Origin: Oscillospiraceae bacterium
GTDB lineage: Bacteria; Bacillota; Clostridia; Oscillospirales; SIG530
Direction: 5' to 3'
DNA: 36,318 nt
NCBI GenBank assembly: GCA_015067075.1
Contig: SVND01000025.1
Location: 1 to 36,318, forward strand
Numbering within the stretch: the first letter of the stretch is position 1; the number at the start of each line of letters is the position of its first letter. The notes beneath the pieces were generated by a model. The model searched no databases and was not told where the DNA came from. It saw nothing but the letters and a program-made list of their open reading frames with translations. The position numbers and the translations under genes are program-made. Shown here piece after piece: positions 23,706 through 31,942 of this stretch.

Positions 23706-24815
23706 TTATTTCATTCTGCGCTGGGGAAGCTCAGTGAAGTTTTGGGGCTCGTTGACAACTCTTCCTGTACCCTCTGCAACGCAATCCAAAGGATTTTGTG
23801 CAATGTTTACATGTATGCCTGTTTCTTTCTCGATAAGCTTATCAAGCCCCGTCAAAAGAGCTCCGCCGCCTGTAAGTGTAATACCGCGGTCGATAATATC
23901 GGAGGAAAGCTCGGGCGGAGTTGCCTCAAGAGTGGATTTTATGGCATCGATAATTACAGAAAGAGGCTCGCTAAGCGCCTCGCGCACCTCGGGCATAGTT
24001 ATTACGATAGTGTTGGGAAGACCGCTTACGAGGTCGCGTCCGCTTATCTTCATGACGACCTCGGGTTCGTTGGATGAACCGAAAGCATCGCCGATTATTA
24101 CCTTTTTGCCGTCGGACTCAACGGGCATAGCAGTGCTGACGCGAAGCTTCATGTCCTCGTCTGCAACGGGATAGGCAGAGCCTATACGAATTTTTATATC
24201 TTCAGCTGTGCGTTCACCGATGAGTAAGCTATATTTTTTCTTTATGTAATTTATAATGGATTCTGTAAGCTCGTCACCTGCGACTCTTACAGATTTTGCG
24301 GTGACGATGCCGCTGAAGGATATAACAGCAACCTCGGCCGTTCCGCCGCCAATATCAACTATCATATTTCCCGTTGCGTCAAAAACGGGCAGACCTGCAC
24401 CGATGGCGGCGGCCATGGGCTCTTCAATGAGCACGACCTCGCCTGCGCCTGCAAGCTTTGCCGCATCCTCAACAGCGCGGCGTTCTACCTCTGTAACGCC
24501 TGAGGGAATGCAGATGACCACGCGCGGACGGGAGAAAAATCCACCGTGAACGACCTTACGAATAAAATATTTAAGCATATCGGCTGTGACGTCGAAATCT
24601 GCGATAACGCCGTCTTTAAGGGGACGCAATGTGCGGATATTACCGGGAGTACGTCCTATCATACTTTTGGCTTCGTTTCCGACTGCTTGTACCTTGCCTG
24701 TCGTATCGTTTACGGCGACAACGGAGGGCTCACGCAAGACGATACCCTTACCCTTTACGAAAATAAGTGAATTGGCTGTGCCAAGATCTATTCCAATGCC
24801 TCGAGAGAGAAACAT
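23706..24815 (-). CDS. mreB: Rod shape-determining actin-like protein MreB with extra segment
   Basis: The 369-residue bacterial actin has phosphate-1 loop [13 protein letters not shown], phosphate-2 [16 protein letters not shown], adenosine loop [12 protein letters not shown], and the membrane-inserting N-terminal MFLSR. MreB filaments steer the elongasome. Typical MreB is about 335-345 residues. Here [16 protein letters not shown] is followed by about 30 additional residues (about 222-253) before the expected [15 protein letters not shown]. The ATG at 24815 with AAGGA upstream is chosen over an in-frame start at 24866 that has no support. No separate promoter is clear, so it may be co-transcribed with zapA-dut-maf. 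Confidence 0.94.
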   Translation of the reverse strand: MFLSRGIGIDLGTANSLIFVKGKGIVLREPSVVAVNDTTGKVQAVGNEAKSMIGRTPGNIRTLRPLKDGVIADFDVTADMLKYFIRKVVHGGFFSRPRVVICIPSGVTEVERRAVEDAAKLAGAGEVVLIEEPMAAAIGAGLPVFDATGNMIVDIGGGTAEVAVISFSGIVTAKSVRVAGDELTESIINYIKKKYSLLIGERTAEDIKIRIGSAYPVADEDMKLRVSTAMPVESDGKKVIIGDAFGSSNEPEVVMKISGRDLVSGLPNTIVITMPEVREALSEPLSVIIDAIKSTLEATPPELSSDIIDRGITLTGGGALLTGLDKLIEKETGIHVNIAQNPLDCVAEGTGRVVNEPQNFTELPQRRMK

Positions 24816-24858
24816 ATCAATTATTATCCTTTCTTTTTTTGCGGCAAAACGAGTCAAA

Positions 24859-24879
24859 GCGCACAAGCCGCTTGTGCGC
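24859..24879. other. Hairpin between maf and mreB
   Basis: A perfect 9-bp GC-rich stem (24859-24867 with 24871-24879), 3-base loop, between two minus-strand genes. On the minus strand it is followed by CTTTGACTC rather than a T-run, so it is more likely a processing or attenuation site than a full terminator. Confidence 0.4.
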
Positions 24880-24896
24880 GAAAAATAATACTAAAA

Positions 24897-25478
24897 TTAC
24901 AGATCAAATACGTTGATGCCGAATTCTTCTTTAAAAATTACTGCAACCTTGCATACGGGAAGACCGACTACATTGAAATAATCGCCGTCTATTTGCTCAA
25001 CAAGTGCGGCGCCTCGCTCCTGTATACCGTAGCCGCCTGCTTTATCCTCGTATTCCCCTGTTTTAACGTATGCTTCGATCTCTTCTTCGGAAAGATCGCG
25101 GAATTTAACTCTTGTGCGGCAGTAATCCACCACTTCTTTGCCTTCGTGAATAACGGCAAAGCCTGTGTACACGTCGTGCCAGTTTCCCGAAAGCATATTG
25201 AGCATGGCAAAAGCTTCGCTTTCGTCTGCGGGCTTACCCATTATAAGGTCGTCGTAAACAACGACGGTATCTGCGCCGAGTATCATATCATCCTCGTCGC
25301 ATTCCTTCGCCGTTTCCCGAGCTTTTTTTACTGCGAGCATTTCTACAAAGCTTACACAGTCGATATCGTTGGGGATATCCTCGTTAATGTCTGCAGGCTT
25401 TACCTTTACGTTAAAACCCATTTTACTTAAAAGTTTTTGTCTTCGCGGTGATTTTGATGCAAGTATCAGCGTACTAAT
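24897..25478 (-). CDS. maf: Maf-family nucleotide pyrophosphatase, probable ATT start
   Basis: Maf hydrolyses non-canonical nucleoside triphosphates (m5UTP, UTP, dTTP type) and is linked to division arrest. Seen: GADTVVVYDD, GKP, the DKAGGYGIQ signature and YFNVVGLPV ending. The essential N-terminal motif S-K-S-P-R-R lies upstream of the first ATG (25421) in the same frame, after I-L-A. The frame is open back only to a TGA at 25487-25485, and the sole start-like codon with correct spacing is ATT at 25478, 9 bases after AGGAG. An ATG start at 25421 would lose SPRR. Alternatives are CTG at 25469 or a one-base deletion in this sequence (a TTG at 25483 is out of frame). With ATT the protein has 193 residues, the normal family length. 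Confidence 0.88.
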   Translation of the reverse strand: MSTLILASKSPRRQKLLSKMGFNVKVKPADINEDIPNDIDCVSFVEMLAVKKARETAKECDEDDMILGADTVVVYDDLIMGKPADESEAFAMLNMLSGNWHDVYTGFAVIHEGKEVVDYCRTRVKFRDLSEEEIEAYVKTGEYEDKAGGYGIQERGAALVEQIDGDYFNVVGLPVCKVAVIFKEEFGINVFDL

Positions 25479-25515
25479 TTCAAGTCACTCCTTAATCTTT
25501 TTAATGTATCAATAA

Positions 25516-25974
25516 TCAGTTTTGAGAAATTCCTGTTGAGCCAAAGCCACCGCTTCCCCTCGCTGTTTCGTCCAGCAAGTCGGTAAAAAACGGTTTTGCT
25601 TTGATTATGGGTGTTATAACTATCTGAGCTATCCTGTCTCCGTCGTTGATGGTGAAGACTTTGTCAGATTGATTTATAATTCCGATTTTTATTTCTCCGC
25701 GATAATCGCTGTCGATAACGCCGACGCAATTTGACAGCGTTATACCGTGCTTTACGGCAAGTCCGCTTCGCGGATAAAGCATCGCTGCCGTGTTTTCAGG
25801 CACGGAAATTGCCAGCCCTGTGGGAATGAGTGCGCGCTGCATCGGTGCAAGCGTTACGGGTGCATCAAGGCAAGCGCAAATATCCATGCCTGCCGCGCCG
25901 TCTGTGGCGTACGAGGGAAGCTGTATGTCGCGCTCGGTCAGTTTTTTGAATGCAACGCAGGTCAATTTATTCAC
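25516..25974 (-). CDS. dut: dUTP diphosphatase (trimeric dUTPase)
   Basis: It hydrolyses dUTP to dUMP and pyrophosphate, keeping uracil out of DNA and feeding dTMP synthesis. All five trimeric dUTPase motifs are present: AAGMDICA (about 27-34), PRSGLA, GVIDSDYRGEI with the catalytic Asp, RIAQIVI, and the flexible C-terminal RGSGGFGSTG. The 152-residue length is standard. The start is taken as a GTG at 25974 overlapping the zapA stop by 8 bases, but a TTG nine bases further on is possible as neither has a strong ribosome binding site. Confidence 0.93.
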   Translation of the reverse strand: MNKLTCVAFKKLTERDIQLPSYATDGAAGMDICACLDAPVTLAPMQRALIPTGLAISVPENTAAMLYPRSGLAVKHGITLSNCVGVIDSDYRGEIKIGIINQSDKVFTINDGDRIAQIVITPIIKAKPFFTDLLDETARGSGGFGSTGISQN

Positions 25975-26332
25975 CGTCCGTTTTCTTTTTAAGCACATCA
26001 AGCTCAGCGAGAGCCTTGCCGAGTTCGTTACGAAGTTCCGTAAGCTGTCTTACGGTTTCCTCTTGCTCGGTGCGTAAAGCGTGATAATCGTCAAGAGCTT
26101 CTTTAAGCTTTGCGCGAAGATTTGCGTTATCTGTTTGAAGCTTTGTGTTTTCGTCGCAGTAGTTTACAGCTGTAAGAACAGTTGCCTGAAGAGCAGAGAG
26201 CTTTCTGTTGGCAAACATCATGGAGTTTATATTTTTATCCACGTATGCGGCACAGCGTTTCATATATTCAGGTGTTTCAGGAGCGGTAAGCGTATATTCC
26301 GCACCGCCTATGGTCACAGTTACTTTATTCAA
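25967..26332 (-). CDS. zapA: Cell division protein ZapA
   Basis: ZapA is a small cytoplasmic protein that bundles FtsZ filaments at the Z-ring. The 121-residue protein has an N-terminal globular part (NKVTVTIGGAEYTL, then TPEYMKRCAAYVDKNINSM) and a C-terminal coiled coil (about 70-118, rich in E/L/K heptads), the standard family layout. The start is a TTG at 26332 with GGCGGG upstream; the longer frame reaches the promoter and is rejected. It is the first gene of the zapA-dut-maf-mreBCD-mrdA run. A possible promoter has TATAAT on the minus strand of 26370-26375. Confidence 0.87.
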   Translation of the reverse strand: MNKVTVTIGGAEYTLTAPETPEYMKRCAAYVDKNINSMMFANRKLSALQATVLTAVNYCDENTKLQTDNANLRAKLKEALDDYHALRTEQEETVRQLTELRNELGKALAELDVLKKKTDGE

Positions 26333-26369
26333 ATGGATCCCGCCTTTTGTGTATAACATTACAGTATAC

Positions 26370-26398
26370 ATTATAATATATATTTGCGATAAAAGAAA
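26370..26398 (-). promoter_or_regulatory. Putative promoter of the zapA-mrdA run
   Basis: On the minus strand TATAAT (complement of 26370-26375) with a poor -35 (TTTCTT) 17 bases upstream. It lies about 38 bases before the zapA TTG start. Confidence 0.5.
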
Positions 26399-26447
26399 GT
26401 ACTTTTTTAAGTTTTTTTAAAAAATTTTTATAAAACAAATTTTTTTC

Positions 26448-26476
26448 TCGACAAAGTTATACGGAGATGGTATAAT
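26448..26476 (+). promoter_or_regulatory. Promoter of the second PHP gene
   Basis: TCGACA (26448-26453), 17 bases, TATAAT (26471-26476) with TGG before the -10; start codon 26 bases later. Confidence 0.78.
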
Positions 26477-26502
26477 TTATAAAAAGAAAGGAGCTTGTTA
26501 TT

Positions 26503-27285
26503 ATGAAAGTTACATCTGATCTTCACGTACATACGTCTTTATCTCTTTGCGGAGATCAAACGGCTGATTTCAGAGATTATTTTCCTGCGTTAAATCAAGC
26601 GGGTATAGAAACGGTGGGATTTGCCAATCATTTTTGGGATAAAGCAGTTTTTCCTGCGGATCATGGTTTTTATGCGCCGCAGACCCTTGAAAGAATGCTT
26701 GAATGGAAAAAAGAGCTTGATGCGGCGGAGCATTACGGCATCCGTGTGCTTTTCGGCGGAGAAACGGAAATGTACTACGATACAAGTGTAGGCATAACGA
26801 CGGAAAATACGGAAAAGCTTGATTATTTGCTAATTCCCCTTACCCATTATCACATTACGGGTTTTTCAATAAAGGATAATAATTTAAGCGATGAACAGGT
26901 AAAGCTGCTCAGCATTGAAAGAGCAAAAGCGGCGGCAAAGTTTGAGTCGAAATGCCCTGTTGTTTTAGCGCATTTTCCTATGTTTTTCGGAGTATTTGCG
27001 GAAAGACAAAAGCAGATACAAGGCGTTTTTACAAAGGATGAGATACGCTCGCTCGTAAGCTTACTTGCGGAAAGAAAGGTAGCCCTTGAATTGCATTCGA
27101 GTTTTGCCTGCACTATGGATGAATGGATCGTTGAATTTATGGCGACAGCAAAGGAGCATGGTTGTAAATTTACTTTTGGCGTGGATTACCATTCGCCGAA
27201 ATCTGTAAAAGAGCAGGATTATGTAAAGCTTGGTGCCTTTGCCGATGCTTGCGGTATCGGAGAAGATGATCTGCTTAAAATTTGA
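26503..27285 (+). CDS. PHP-domain hydrolase (histidinol-phosphatase-like)
   Basis: The 260-residue protein has the PHP metal-site pattern: SDLHVHTS (Asp6, His8, His10), FANHFWD near 41, GGETEM near 86, PLTHYH near 113, VLAHFPM near 152 and FGVDYHS near 226. These ligands bind two or three metal ions for phosphoester hydrolysis. It resembles histidinol phosphatases of the HisK type in layout, but there are no his genes in the window and it could be a general phosphoesterase. ATG with AAAGGAG at good spacing, own promoter, and a shared terminator with spoVAE. It is not closely similar to the PHP protein at 643-1347. Confidence 0.87.
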   Translation: MKVTSDLHVHTSLSLCGDQTADFRDYFPALNQAGIETVGFANHFWDKAVFPADHGFYAPQTLERMLEWKKELDAAEHYGIRVLFGGETEMYYDTSVGITTENTEKLDYLLIPLTHYHITGFSIKDNNLSDEQVKLLSIERAKAAAKFESKCPVVLAHFPMFFGVFAERQKQIQGVFTKDEIRSLVSLLAERKVALELHSSFACTMDEWIVEFMATAKEHGCKFTFGVDYHSPKSVKEQDYVKLGAFADACGIGEDDLLKI

Positions 27286-27289
27286 TAGA

Positions 27290-27325
27290 AAAAAGGTCGG
27301 ATTTTTGAAAAAATTCGACCTTTTT
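27290..27325. terminator. Bidirectional terminator, PHP gene / spoVAE
   Basis: A long stem of about 16 bp (27290-27306 with 27309-27325, one G-U), minimal loop, A-tract on one side and T-tract on the other. Five bases from the PHP stop, ten from the spoVAE stop. Confidence 0.9.
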
Positions 27326-27335
27326 GTTGGATTTG

Positions 27336-27704
27336 TTACGATTTATCGCCGCCTTTGAAAATAAGCGCGGTAAGCCAGCCAAAAAGGATGGCGGCGGCAA
27401 TACCGCCTGCCGTTGCGCTCAAGCCTCCTGTCAGCGCGCCGAGCAGACCTTGCTTATCAACAGCTTCACGCACGCCCGTTGCAAGACAGTAGCCGAAGCC
27501 TGTAAGCGGTACGGTTGCTCCTGCGCCCGCAAAATCGACGAGAGGCTCATAAATTCCAATAGCCGTAAGCAAAACTCCCATTGTCACATACAAAACAAGG
27601 ATCCTTGCGGGAGTGAGCTTTGTATACTCTATCAAAAGCTGTGCTATGAGGCAAAATGCTCCGCCGACTAAAAAAGTTTTCAAATATATTAAAAAGATTT
27701 CCAT
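27336..27704 (-). CDS. spoVAE: Stage V sporulation protein AE (SpoVAE/SpoVAEb)
   Basis: The 122-residue membrane protein has three or four hydrophobic segments and the family sequence GGAFCLIAQLLIEYTKLTPARILVLYV followed by GIYEPLVDFAGAGATVPLTGFG. SpoVAE is a membrane part of the channel that moves Ca-dipicolinic acid into the forespore and out at germination. The start is the ATG at 27704 with GGAG 6 bases upstream; the longer frame overlaps spoVAD by 26 bases and is not needed. It follows spoVAD by 10 bases. Confidence 0.95.
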   Translation of the reverse strand: MEIFLIYLKTFLVGGAFCLIAQLLIEYTKLTPARILVLYVTMGVLLTAIGIYEPLVDFAGAGATVPLTGFGYCLATGVREAVDKQGLLGALTGGLSATAGGIAAAILFGWLTALIFKGGDKS

Positions 27705-27714
27705 ATATATCTCC

Positions 27715-28725
27715 TTATCTGCTTTGAAAAAGTACGGCATGGGCGATACCTGGTATGGTTTCTCCTTGTTGCTGGCTCGTAGGGCTCATAAGAGCGCCCG
27801 TAGCTACGAAAAGCACTTTTTTTAAGTTGCCGTCGCAAAGCCGCGGTAAAATGTGAGCACAAAGCACGGCGGCACTGCAGCCACAGCCCGAACCGCCGCT
27901 GTGGACGTCCTGGCTCTCTCTGTCAAAAATAATAAGTCCGCAATCATTGTGCTTTTGCCGTATATCAATTCCTTCGCGGTACAAAAGTTCACACAAAATA
28001 GAGCTTCCCTGTTCACCCAAGTCTCCCGTCAGCACAAGGTCAATATCTTGCGCAGTTAAGCTCGTATCGGTGAAAAAGCGTTTTATAGTGTCTGCGGCGG
28101 CAGGAGCCATGGCGGCGCCCATATTGTTGGCGTCGTTTATACCCATATCGACTATCGTTCCAATGGTGACGTGGGTGATGACGGGAGCTTTCTCGGAATT
28201 GCCGAGGATCACTGCGCCGCTGGCGGTGGCTGTCCATTGGGCGCTTTGAGGTCGCTGACCGCCGTATTCCAAGGGCAAACGGAACTGCCGTTCTGCAGAG
28301 CAAAAATGTGACGAGGTTATGGCGGCGCATTTTTCCGCAAAACCGCCGTCTATGGCAATACAGGAAAGAGCGATGCCCTCCGCCATAGTGGAACAGGCGC
28401 CGTAAAGCCCGATAAAGGGAATGTTGAATTCGCGCAAGCCGAAAACAGAGCCAATACATTGATTGAGAAGGTCGCCCGAAAAAATAAGGTCAATTTTTTT
28501 GGGATCAAGCTCGGCGTTAGCCAACGCTTTTGAAAGAGCAATTTGCTGCATTCGGCTCTCGCTTTTTTCCCACGTTTTTTCGCCAAAGGTATTGTCGTCG
28601 CTTATATAATCAAAAAGTCCCGATAAAGGACCTTCATCCTCTTTTTTTCCTGCGGCAGAGCCGAATCCAAGCACGGAAACAGGCGTTTCCATGACAAAAG
28701 TTCCTGTACCTATCCGTTTTTTCAT
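27715..28725 (-). CDS. spoVAD: Stage V sporulation protein AD (SpoVAD)
   Basis: The 336-residue thiolase-fold protein binds dipicolinic acid directly and delivers it to the SpoVA channel. Characteristic segments include FGSAAGKKEDEGPL, IGLYGACSTMAEGIALS, SSHFCSAERQFRLPLEYGGQRP and HSGGSGCGCSA. Length is standard. spoVAC, normally just upstream, is not next to it: the next gene upstream is a divergent GH2. The ATG at 28725 has only a weak ribosome binding site. A weak forespore-type (SigG-like) promoter is possible at 28768-28797. Confidence 0.95.
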   Translation of the reverse strand: MKKRIGTGTFVMETPVSVLGFGSAAGKKEDEGPLSGLFDYISDDNTFGEKTWEKSESRMQQIALSKALANAELDPKKIDLIFSGDLLNQCIGSVFGLREFNIPFIGLYGACSTMAEGIALSCIAIDGGFAEKCAAITSSHFCSAERQFRLPLEYGGQRPQSAQWTATASGAVILGNSEKAPVITHVTIGTIVDMGINDANNMGAAMAPAAADTIKRFFTDTSLTAQDIDLVLTGDLGEQGSSILCELLYREGIDIRQKHNDCGLIIFDRESQDVHSGGSGCGCSAAVLCAHILPRLCDGNLKKVLFVATGALMSPTSQQQGETIPGIAHAVLFQSR

Positions 28726-28767
28726 AATTTTTTACCAAGCTTTCTTTAAGTGATCTTTTTGCTTGAT

Positions 28768-28797
28768 TAGTTTGTCCCGAAAACGGGAAAATATATT
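28768..28797 (-). promoter_or_regulatory. Weak SigG-like promoter candidate for spoVAD
   Basis: On the minus strand AATATA (complement of 28792-28797), 17 bases, CAAACTA (complement of 28768-28774), compared with SigG TGMATA and CATACTA patterns. Expected from biology, but the match is poor. Confidence 0.25.
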
Positions 28798-28816
28798 TAA
28801 AAATTAAAAAAAGCTA

Positions 28817-28845
28817 TTGCAAATACAAAGTCTTTATGATATAAT
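28817..28845 (+). promoter_or_regulatory. Promoter of the GH2 gene
   Basis: TTGCAA (28817-28822), 17 bases, TATAAT (28840-28845) with TGA just before the -10. Confidence 0.82.
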
Positions 28846-28851
28846 GTGCCT

Positions 28852-28867
28852 GCGTAAACGATTACGC
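28852..28867. promoter_or_regulatory. LacI-family-type operator over the GH2 transcript start
   Basis: GCGTAA-ACGA-TTACGC: perfect 6-bp arms around a CG-centred core, the hallmark of LacI-family (and CcpA cre-like) sites. It begins 7 bases after the -10 box, where a bound repressor would block initiation. No lacI-type gene is in the window. Confidence 0.65.
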
Positions 28868-28894
28868 CGATTAAAAATGTATGGAGTGATATAC

Positions 28895-31795
28895 ATGGAA
28901 AAAAGCTTCTATCTGTCTGACGGATGGAAAATTATCACCGACCCCGACAACAAAGGCAAGGAAGAAAATTTCGCTGAAAAAATTCAGGAGCAAGTTAAGG
29001 ATGCTCGTGTCCCCGGCATTATTCAACAGGCATATACATCTTATAACGGTGTTGTATGGTATTATAAAACTATAGACAAAGTGCCTGAGATATCGGAAAA
29101 TGAGCAAATACTTCTCAAATTTGAAAGCGTGGACTATTACTGTGACGTTTATCTCGACGGTGAGTTTCTCGGCTCACATGAAGGCGCACAAGCTCCTTTT
29201 AATTTTGTTGTAACGAAAAAGGTTCGTGTTGGATCGTTGCTTGCTGTTCGTGTAATAAATCCCCGCGAGGATGTGGCGATAGACGGACTGCTTTTACCCG
29301 AAACACCTCACAGCTGTAAGGGTGGCGGAGAATTTCCCATCGGCGGACTTTATAATTTCGGCGGTATAACCGAGCCTGTCTCACTTTGTGTTGTTCCTAA
29401 AGTATATATCAGCGATATTTTCGCCCACGGAAATATTCATACGGGAGATGCGGAGTTTGAAATAACTGTTTTCAGCTTCGATGACGATCCGATGACGTGC
29501 GAGCTTGACCTTTCCGTTTGCCATACGACGGAAAGAATTCCTTGCGCTACGGAAAAGGAAAAGATCACCGTATTAAGCGGTGAAAACGTATATAAAGTTG
29601 CCGTAAACATTGAAAATCCCCTTTTATGGAGCTTTGAAACACCCGATCTATACAAGCTTACGGCGCGAGTTACGACCATAGATACACCTGACAGCGTTTT
29701 TTGTGTCAATTTCGGCTACCGTGAATTTAAAATTGAAAAGGGATTTTTCTTCCTTAACGGCAAGCGTGTTTATCTCAAGAGTACCCATACAACAAGCCTG
29801 TATCCCATCACTATCGGTTTGCCGCCTCCGGGACTTCAACAGCTTGAATACCGCGATTTCCAGATACTTAAAGCCGCAGGCTTCAACTGCGTTCGCTTCA
29901 TTGCTTTCCAGCCGTCGCCTCGTCAGCTCGATTATTGCGACAGCCTCGGTCTCATGGTCTATTCAGAAAACTTTGCTTCATGGTATCTTAACAACAGTCC
30001 CCGTGCAAAAGAACATTTTTACAGAACGACTTTAGCCGCTGTTAAGCGCGACAGAAGCCATCCGAGCCTTATTATATGGGGTATGCTCAATGAGACCTTT
30101 GGTGGCGACGCTCACGACAGCGCAGTTTCCATTTTGCCCGAGCTTCGCAAGCTTGACAATACAAGACTTGTTTTGCTCAGCTCCGGTAAGTTTGTACGCG
30201 ATTTCTCCTTGGGCTGTGCCGCAAATCCCGGCTCGTCGGAGTGGGAGTGCGTATGGGGTGATGACGGCAACACCGAGGGCGATGATGCCAAAAAGGAAAT
30301 AGGCGATTATCATACTTATCCTCGTTATCCCCATAATGAGGAGGCGGAATTTAACCTTATTCGCAATTACGGAAAAGGTAAAAAGCCTGTTTTCCTTTCG
30401 GAATACGGCATTTGCAGCGTAATGGATGTAATTTCCGTTTGCCGCAACTATGAAAGATACGGTGCAGACATGACTGCTCCCGATTGCAGGCTCATTGACA
30501 GAATTCGCCGTAAATACGAAGCGGCGTTTGAAAAGTACGGGCTTGATAAGGTCTATGCCCATCCCGTTGATTTTCTTCACGATTCGGAGCGTTATAACGC
30601 AAAGAGCCGCCGAGATCAGTTTGATATGCTTCGTTCAAATCCGCGTTTTTGCGGATATAACCTGACGGGCTGTCTTGATCAGGCTGTTTCGGGCGAAGGA
30701 CCCATAACACTGTTCCGTCAGGTGAAAAAGGAGCATTTTGATGCACTCAGCGACGGATGGGCAGACCTGCGCTGGTCTTTGTTTATCCGCAAGGGTCATA
30801 TGTACAGCGGCGAGGAGCAGACCTTTGAAGCCGTGCTCTCCAATATAGACGTGCTGGCTGACGGTGAATATAACGTAACGTTTGCCGTTGCAGACGAAAA
30901 CGGTATGCCCTATTGGAAGAAAAAATGCAGCTTTACTTTGCCGATGTATGATACAGAGGGACTTAATCTGCTTGCGTTCCCCGTAATGAATGAAACGGTA
31001 AAGCTCACGCTGAAGCCGGGTAAATATAAGCTTTGCGCATACCTTGAAAACGGCGGCGCTCCTGCGGCTTACGAAAAGGAATTTTTCGTTTCCGAAAAGC
31101 CGACGGATATGCTGAACAAAACAGTCGGCGCAATCGGTCTTACACAGGAAAGCGTTGATTTCCTTAAGGAGCATGGCGTGACGGTAACGGATGAGCTTGA
31201 AAAATGCGACACTATTATCGTGGGCTCGCTTTACAGCGAGACTATCATCGGCGACAGCGCAAAGCCTTTGGCGTATTGGCCGACGCTTGACCACCATGAA
31301 CCGCGCTCCGAAGCAACGCGTAAAAACGGTGCAAAAGTTATGGAGCTTTGCAAAAAGGGTAAAAGAGTTTTGTTCCTTGAAAGCTTTTTCCTTCATAATC
31401 ATAAGGATGGCGCGCCGACAAATTATCTTGATTTCCTCGGCATAAAGGATCTTTCATGCTTCCTTTCTCCCGACTGGTTCTACCACAAGGACACGGCTGT
31501 TATGCCCCATAAGTATACTGACGGTGTGAAAAAGGGCTTCCTCGATTGGAGCTACTACTATAACTGCATTCCCATTGACGCTATCGTAACAGAGGAAAAC
31601 GCAGACTGCGCATCGGCATTTTTCTACGTAGCCGGACCTATCTGGTGCGCGCCTTATTCCGAAATGCTGGCGGGACACGTTTTGTCCGAGTTTAAATTTG
31701 GCGAGGGCAGCTTTGTAATGACGGCGTTCCCCTTGTTGCAGAACACCGGTAATTCTCCTGCGGGCGATAGAATACTTCTTAATTTACTCAAATAA
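28895..31795 (+). CDS. GH2-family glycoside hydrolase (beta-galactosidase/glucuronidase-like)
   Basis: The 966-residue cytoplasmic enzyme has no signal peptide. It has the GH2 order: an N-terminal jelly-roll with R-V-P-G-I-I-Q and WYYKTI, an Ig-like domain to about residue 285, then the TIM barrel from about FFFLNGKRVYLKST. The acid/base is Glu400 in GMLNETFGG and the nucleophile is Glu503 in FLSEYGI. A beta-sandwich region and a C-terminal flavodoxin-like segment (GAIGLTQESVDFLKEHGV...) follow, making it longer than simple GH2 enzymes. GH2 covers beta-galactosidases, glucuronidases and mannosidases; which this is cannot be told. Start at ATG 28895 (GGAG 8 bases upstream); an earlier in-frame ATG at 28817 lies in the promoter. 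Repression by a LacI-type regulator is likely. Confidence 0.9.
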   Translation: MEKSFYLSDGWKIITDPDNKGKEENFAEKIQEQVKDARVPGIIQQAYTSYNGVVWYYKTIDKVPEISENEQILLKFESVDYYCDVYLDGEFLGSHEGAQAPFNFVVTKKVRVGSLLAVRVINPREDVAIDGLLLPETPHSCKGGGEFPIGGLYNFGGITEPVSLCVVPKVYISDIFAHGNIHTGDAEFEITVFSFDDDPMTCELDLSVCHTTERIPCATEKEKITVLSGENVYKVAVNIENPLLWSFETPDLYKLTARVTTIDTPDSVFCVNFGYREFKIEKGFFFLNGKRVYLKSTHTTSLYPITIGLPPPGLQQLEYRDFQILKAAGFNCVRFIAFQPSPRQLDYCDSLGLMVYSENFASWYLNNSPRAKEHFYRTTLAAVKRDRSHPSLIIWGMLNETFGGDAHDSAVSILPELRKLDNTRLVLLSSGKFVRDFSLGCAANPGSSEWECVWGDDGNTEGDDAKKEIGDYHTYPRYPHNEEAEFNLIRNYGKGKKPVFLSEYGICSVMDVISVCRNYERYGADMTAPDCRLIDRIRRKYEAAFEKYGLDKVYAHPVDFLHDSERYNAKSRRDQFDMLRSNPRFCGYNLTGCLDQAVSGEGPITLFRQVKKEHFDALSDGWADLRWSLFIRKGHMYSGEEQTFEAVLSNIDVLADGEYNVTFAVADENGMPYWKKKCSFTLPMYDTEGLNLLAFPVMNETVKLTLKPGKYKLCAYLENGGAPAAYEKEFFVSEKPTDMLNKTVGAIGLTQESVDFLKEHGVTVTDELEKCDTIIVGSLYSETIIGDSAKPLAYWPTLDHHEPRSEATRKNGAKVMELCKKGKRVLFLESFFLHNHKDGAPTNYLDFLGIKDLSCFLSPDWFYHKDTAVMPHKYTDGVKKGFLDWSYYYNCIPIDAIVTEENADCASAFFYVAGPIWCAPYSEMLAGHVLSEFKFGEGSFVMTAFPLLQNTGNSPAGDRILLNLLK

Positions 31796-31801
31796 AAACA
31801 A

Positions 31802-31839
31802 GGAGGGCAAACACAGTAACGTGCTTGCTCTCCGTTTTT
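31802..31839 (+). terminator. Terminator after the GH2 gene
   Basis: A 9-bp stem (31802-31810 with 31825-31833, one G-U) over a 14-base loop containing a further CAC/GTG pairing, then T5. Confidence 0.8.
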
Positions 31840-31877
31840 ATATGAAAGAAAACTGTTTTAAAAGGAAAAAGATGCGA

Positions 31878-31906
31878 TTGACAAAAGCGGCGCGTAATGG
31901 TATCAT
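31878..31906 (+). promoter_or_regulatory. Promoter of recD2
   Basis: TTGACA (31878-31883), 17 bases, TATCAT (31901-31906) with TGG before the -10; start codon 36 bases later. Confidence 0.85.
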
Positions 31907-31942
31907 ATTATATTATGCAAGGCTAAAAGGAGGTGCGCAAAA

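Noticed and set aside
17044-31795. A single polysaccharide utilisation locus joining the GH2, GH32, sulfatase and surface GH-like genes
   Set aside because: They are 2-10 kb apart, on both strands, separated by cell-shape and sporulation genes, and have no shared transporter or regulator.
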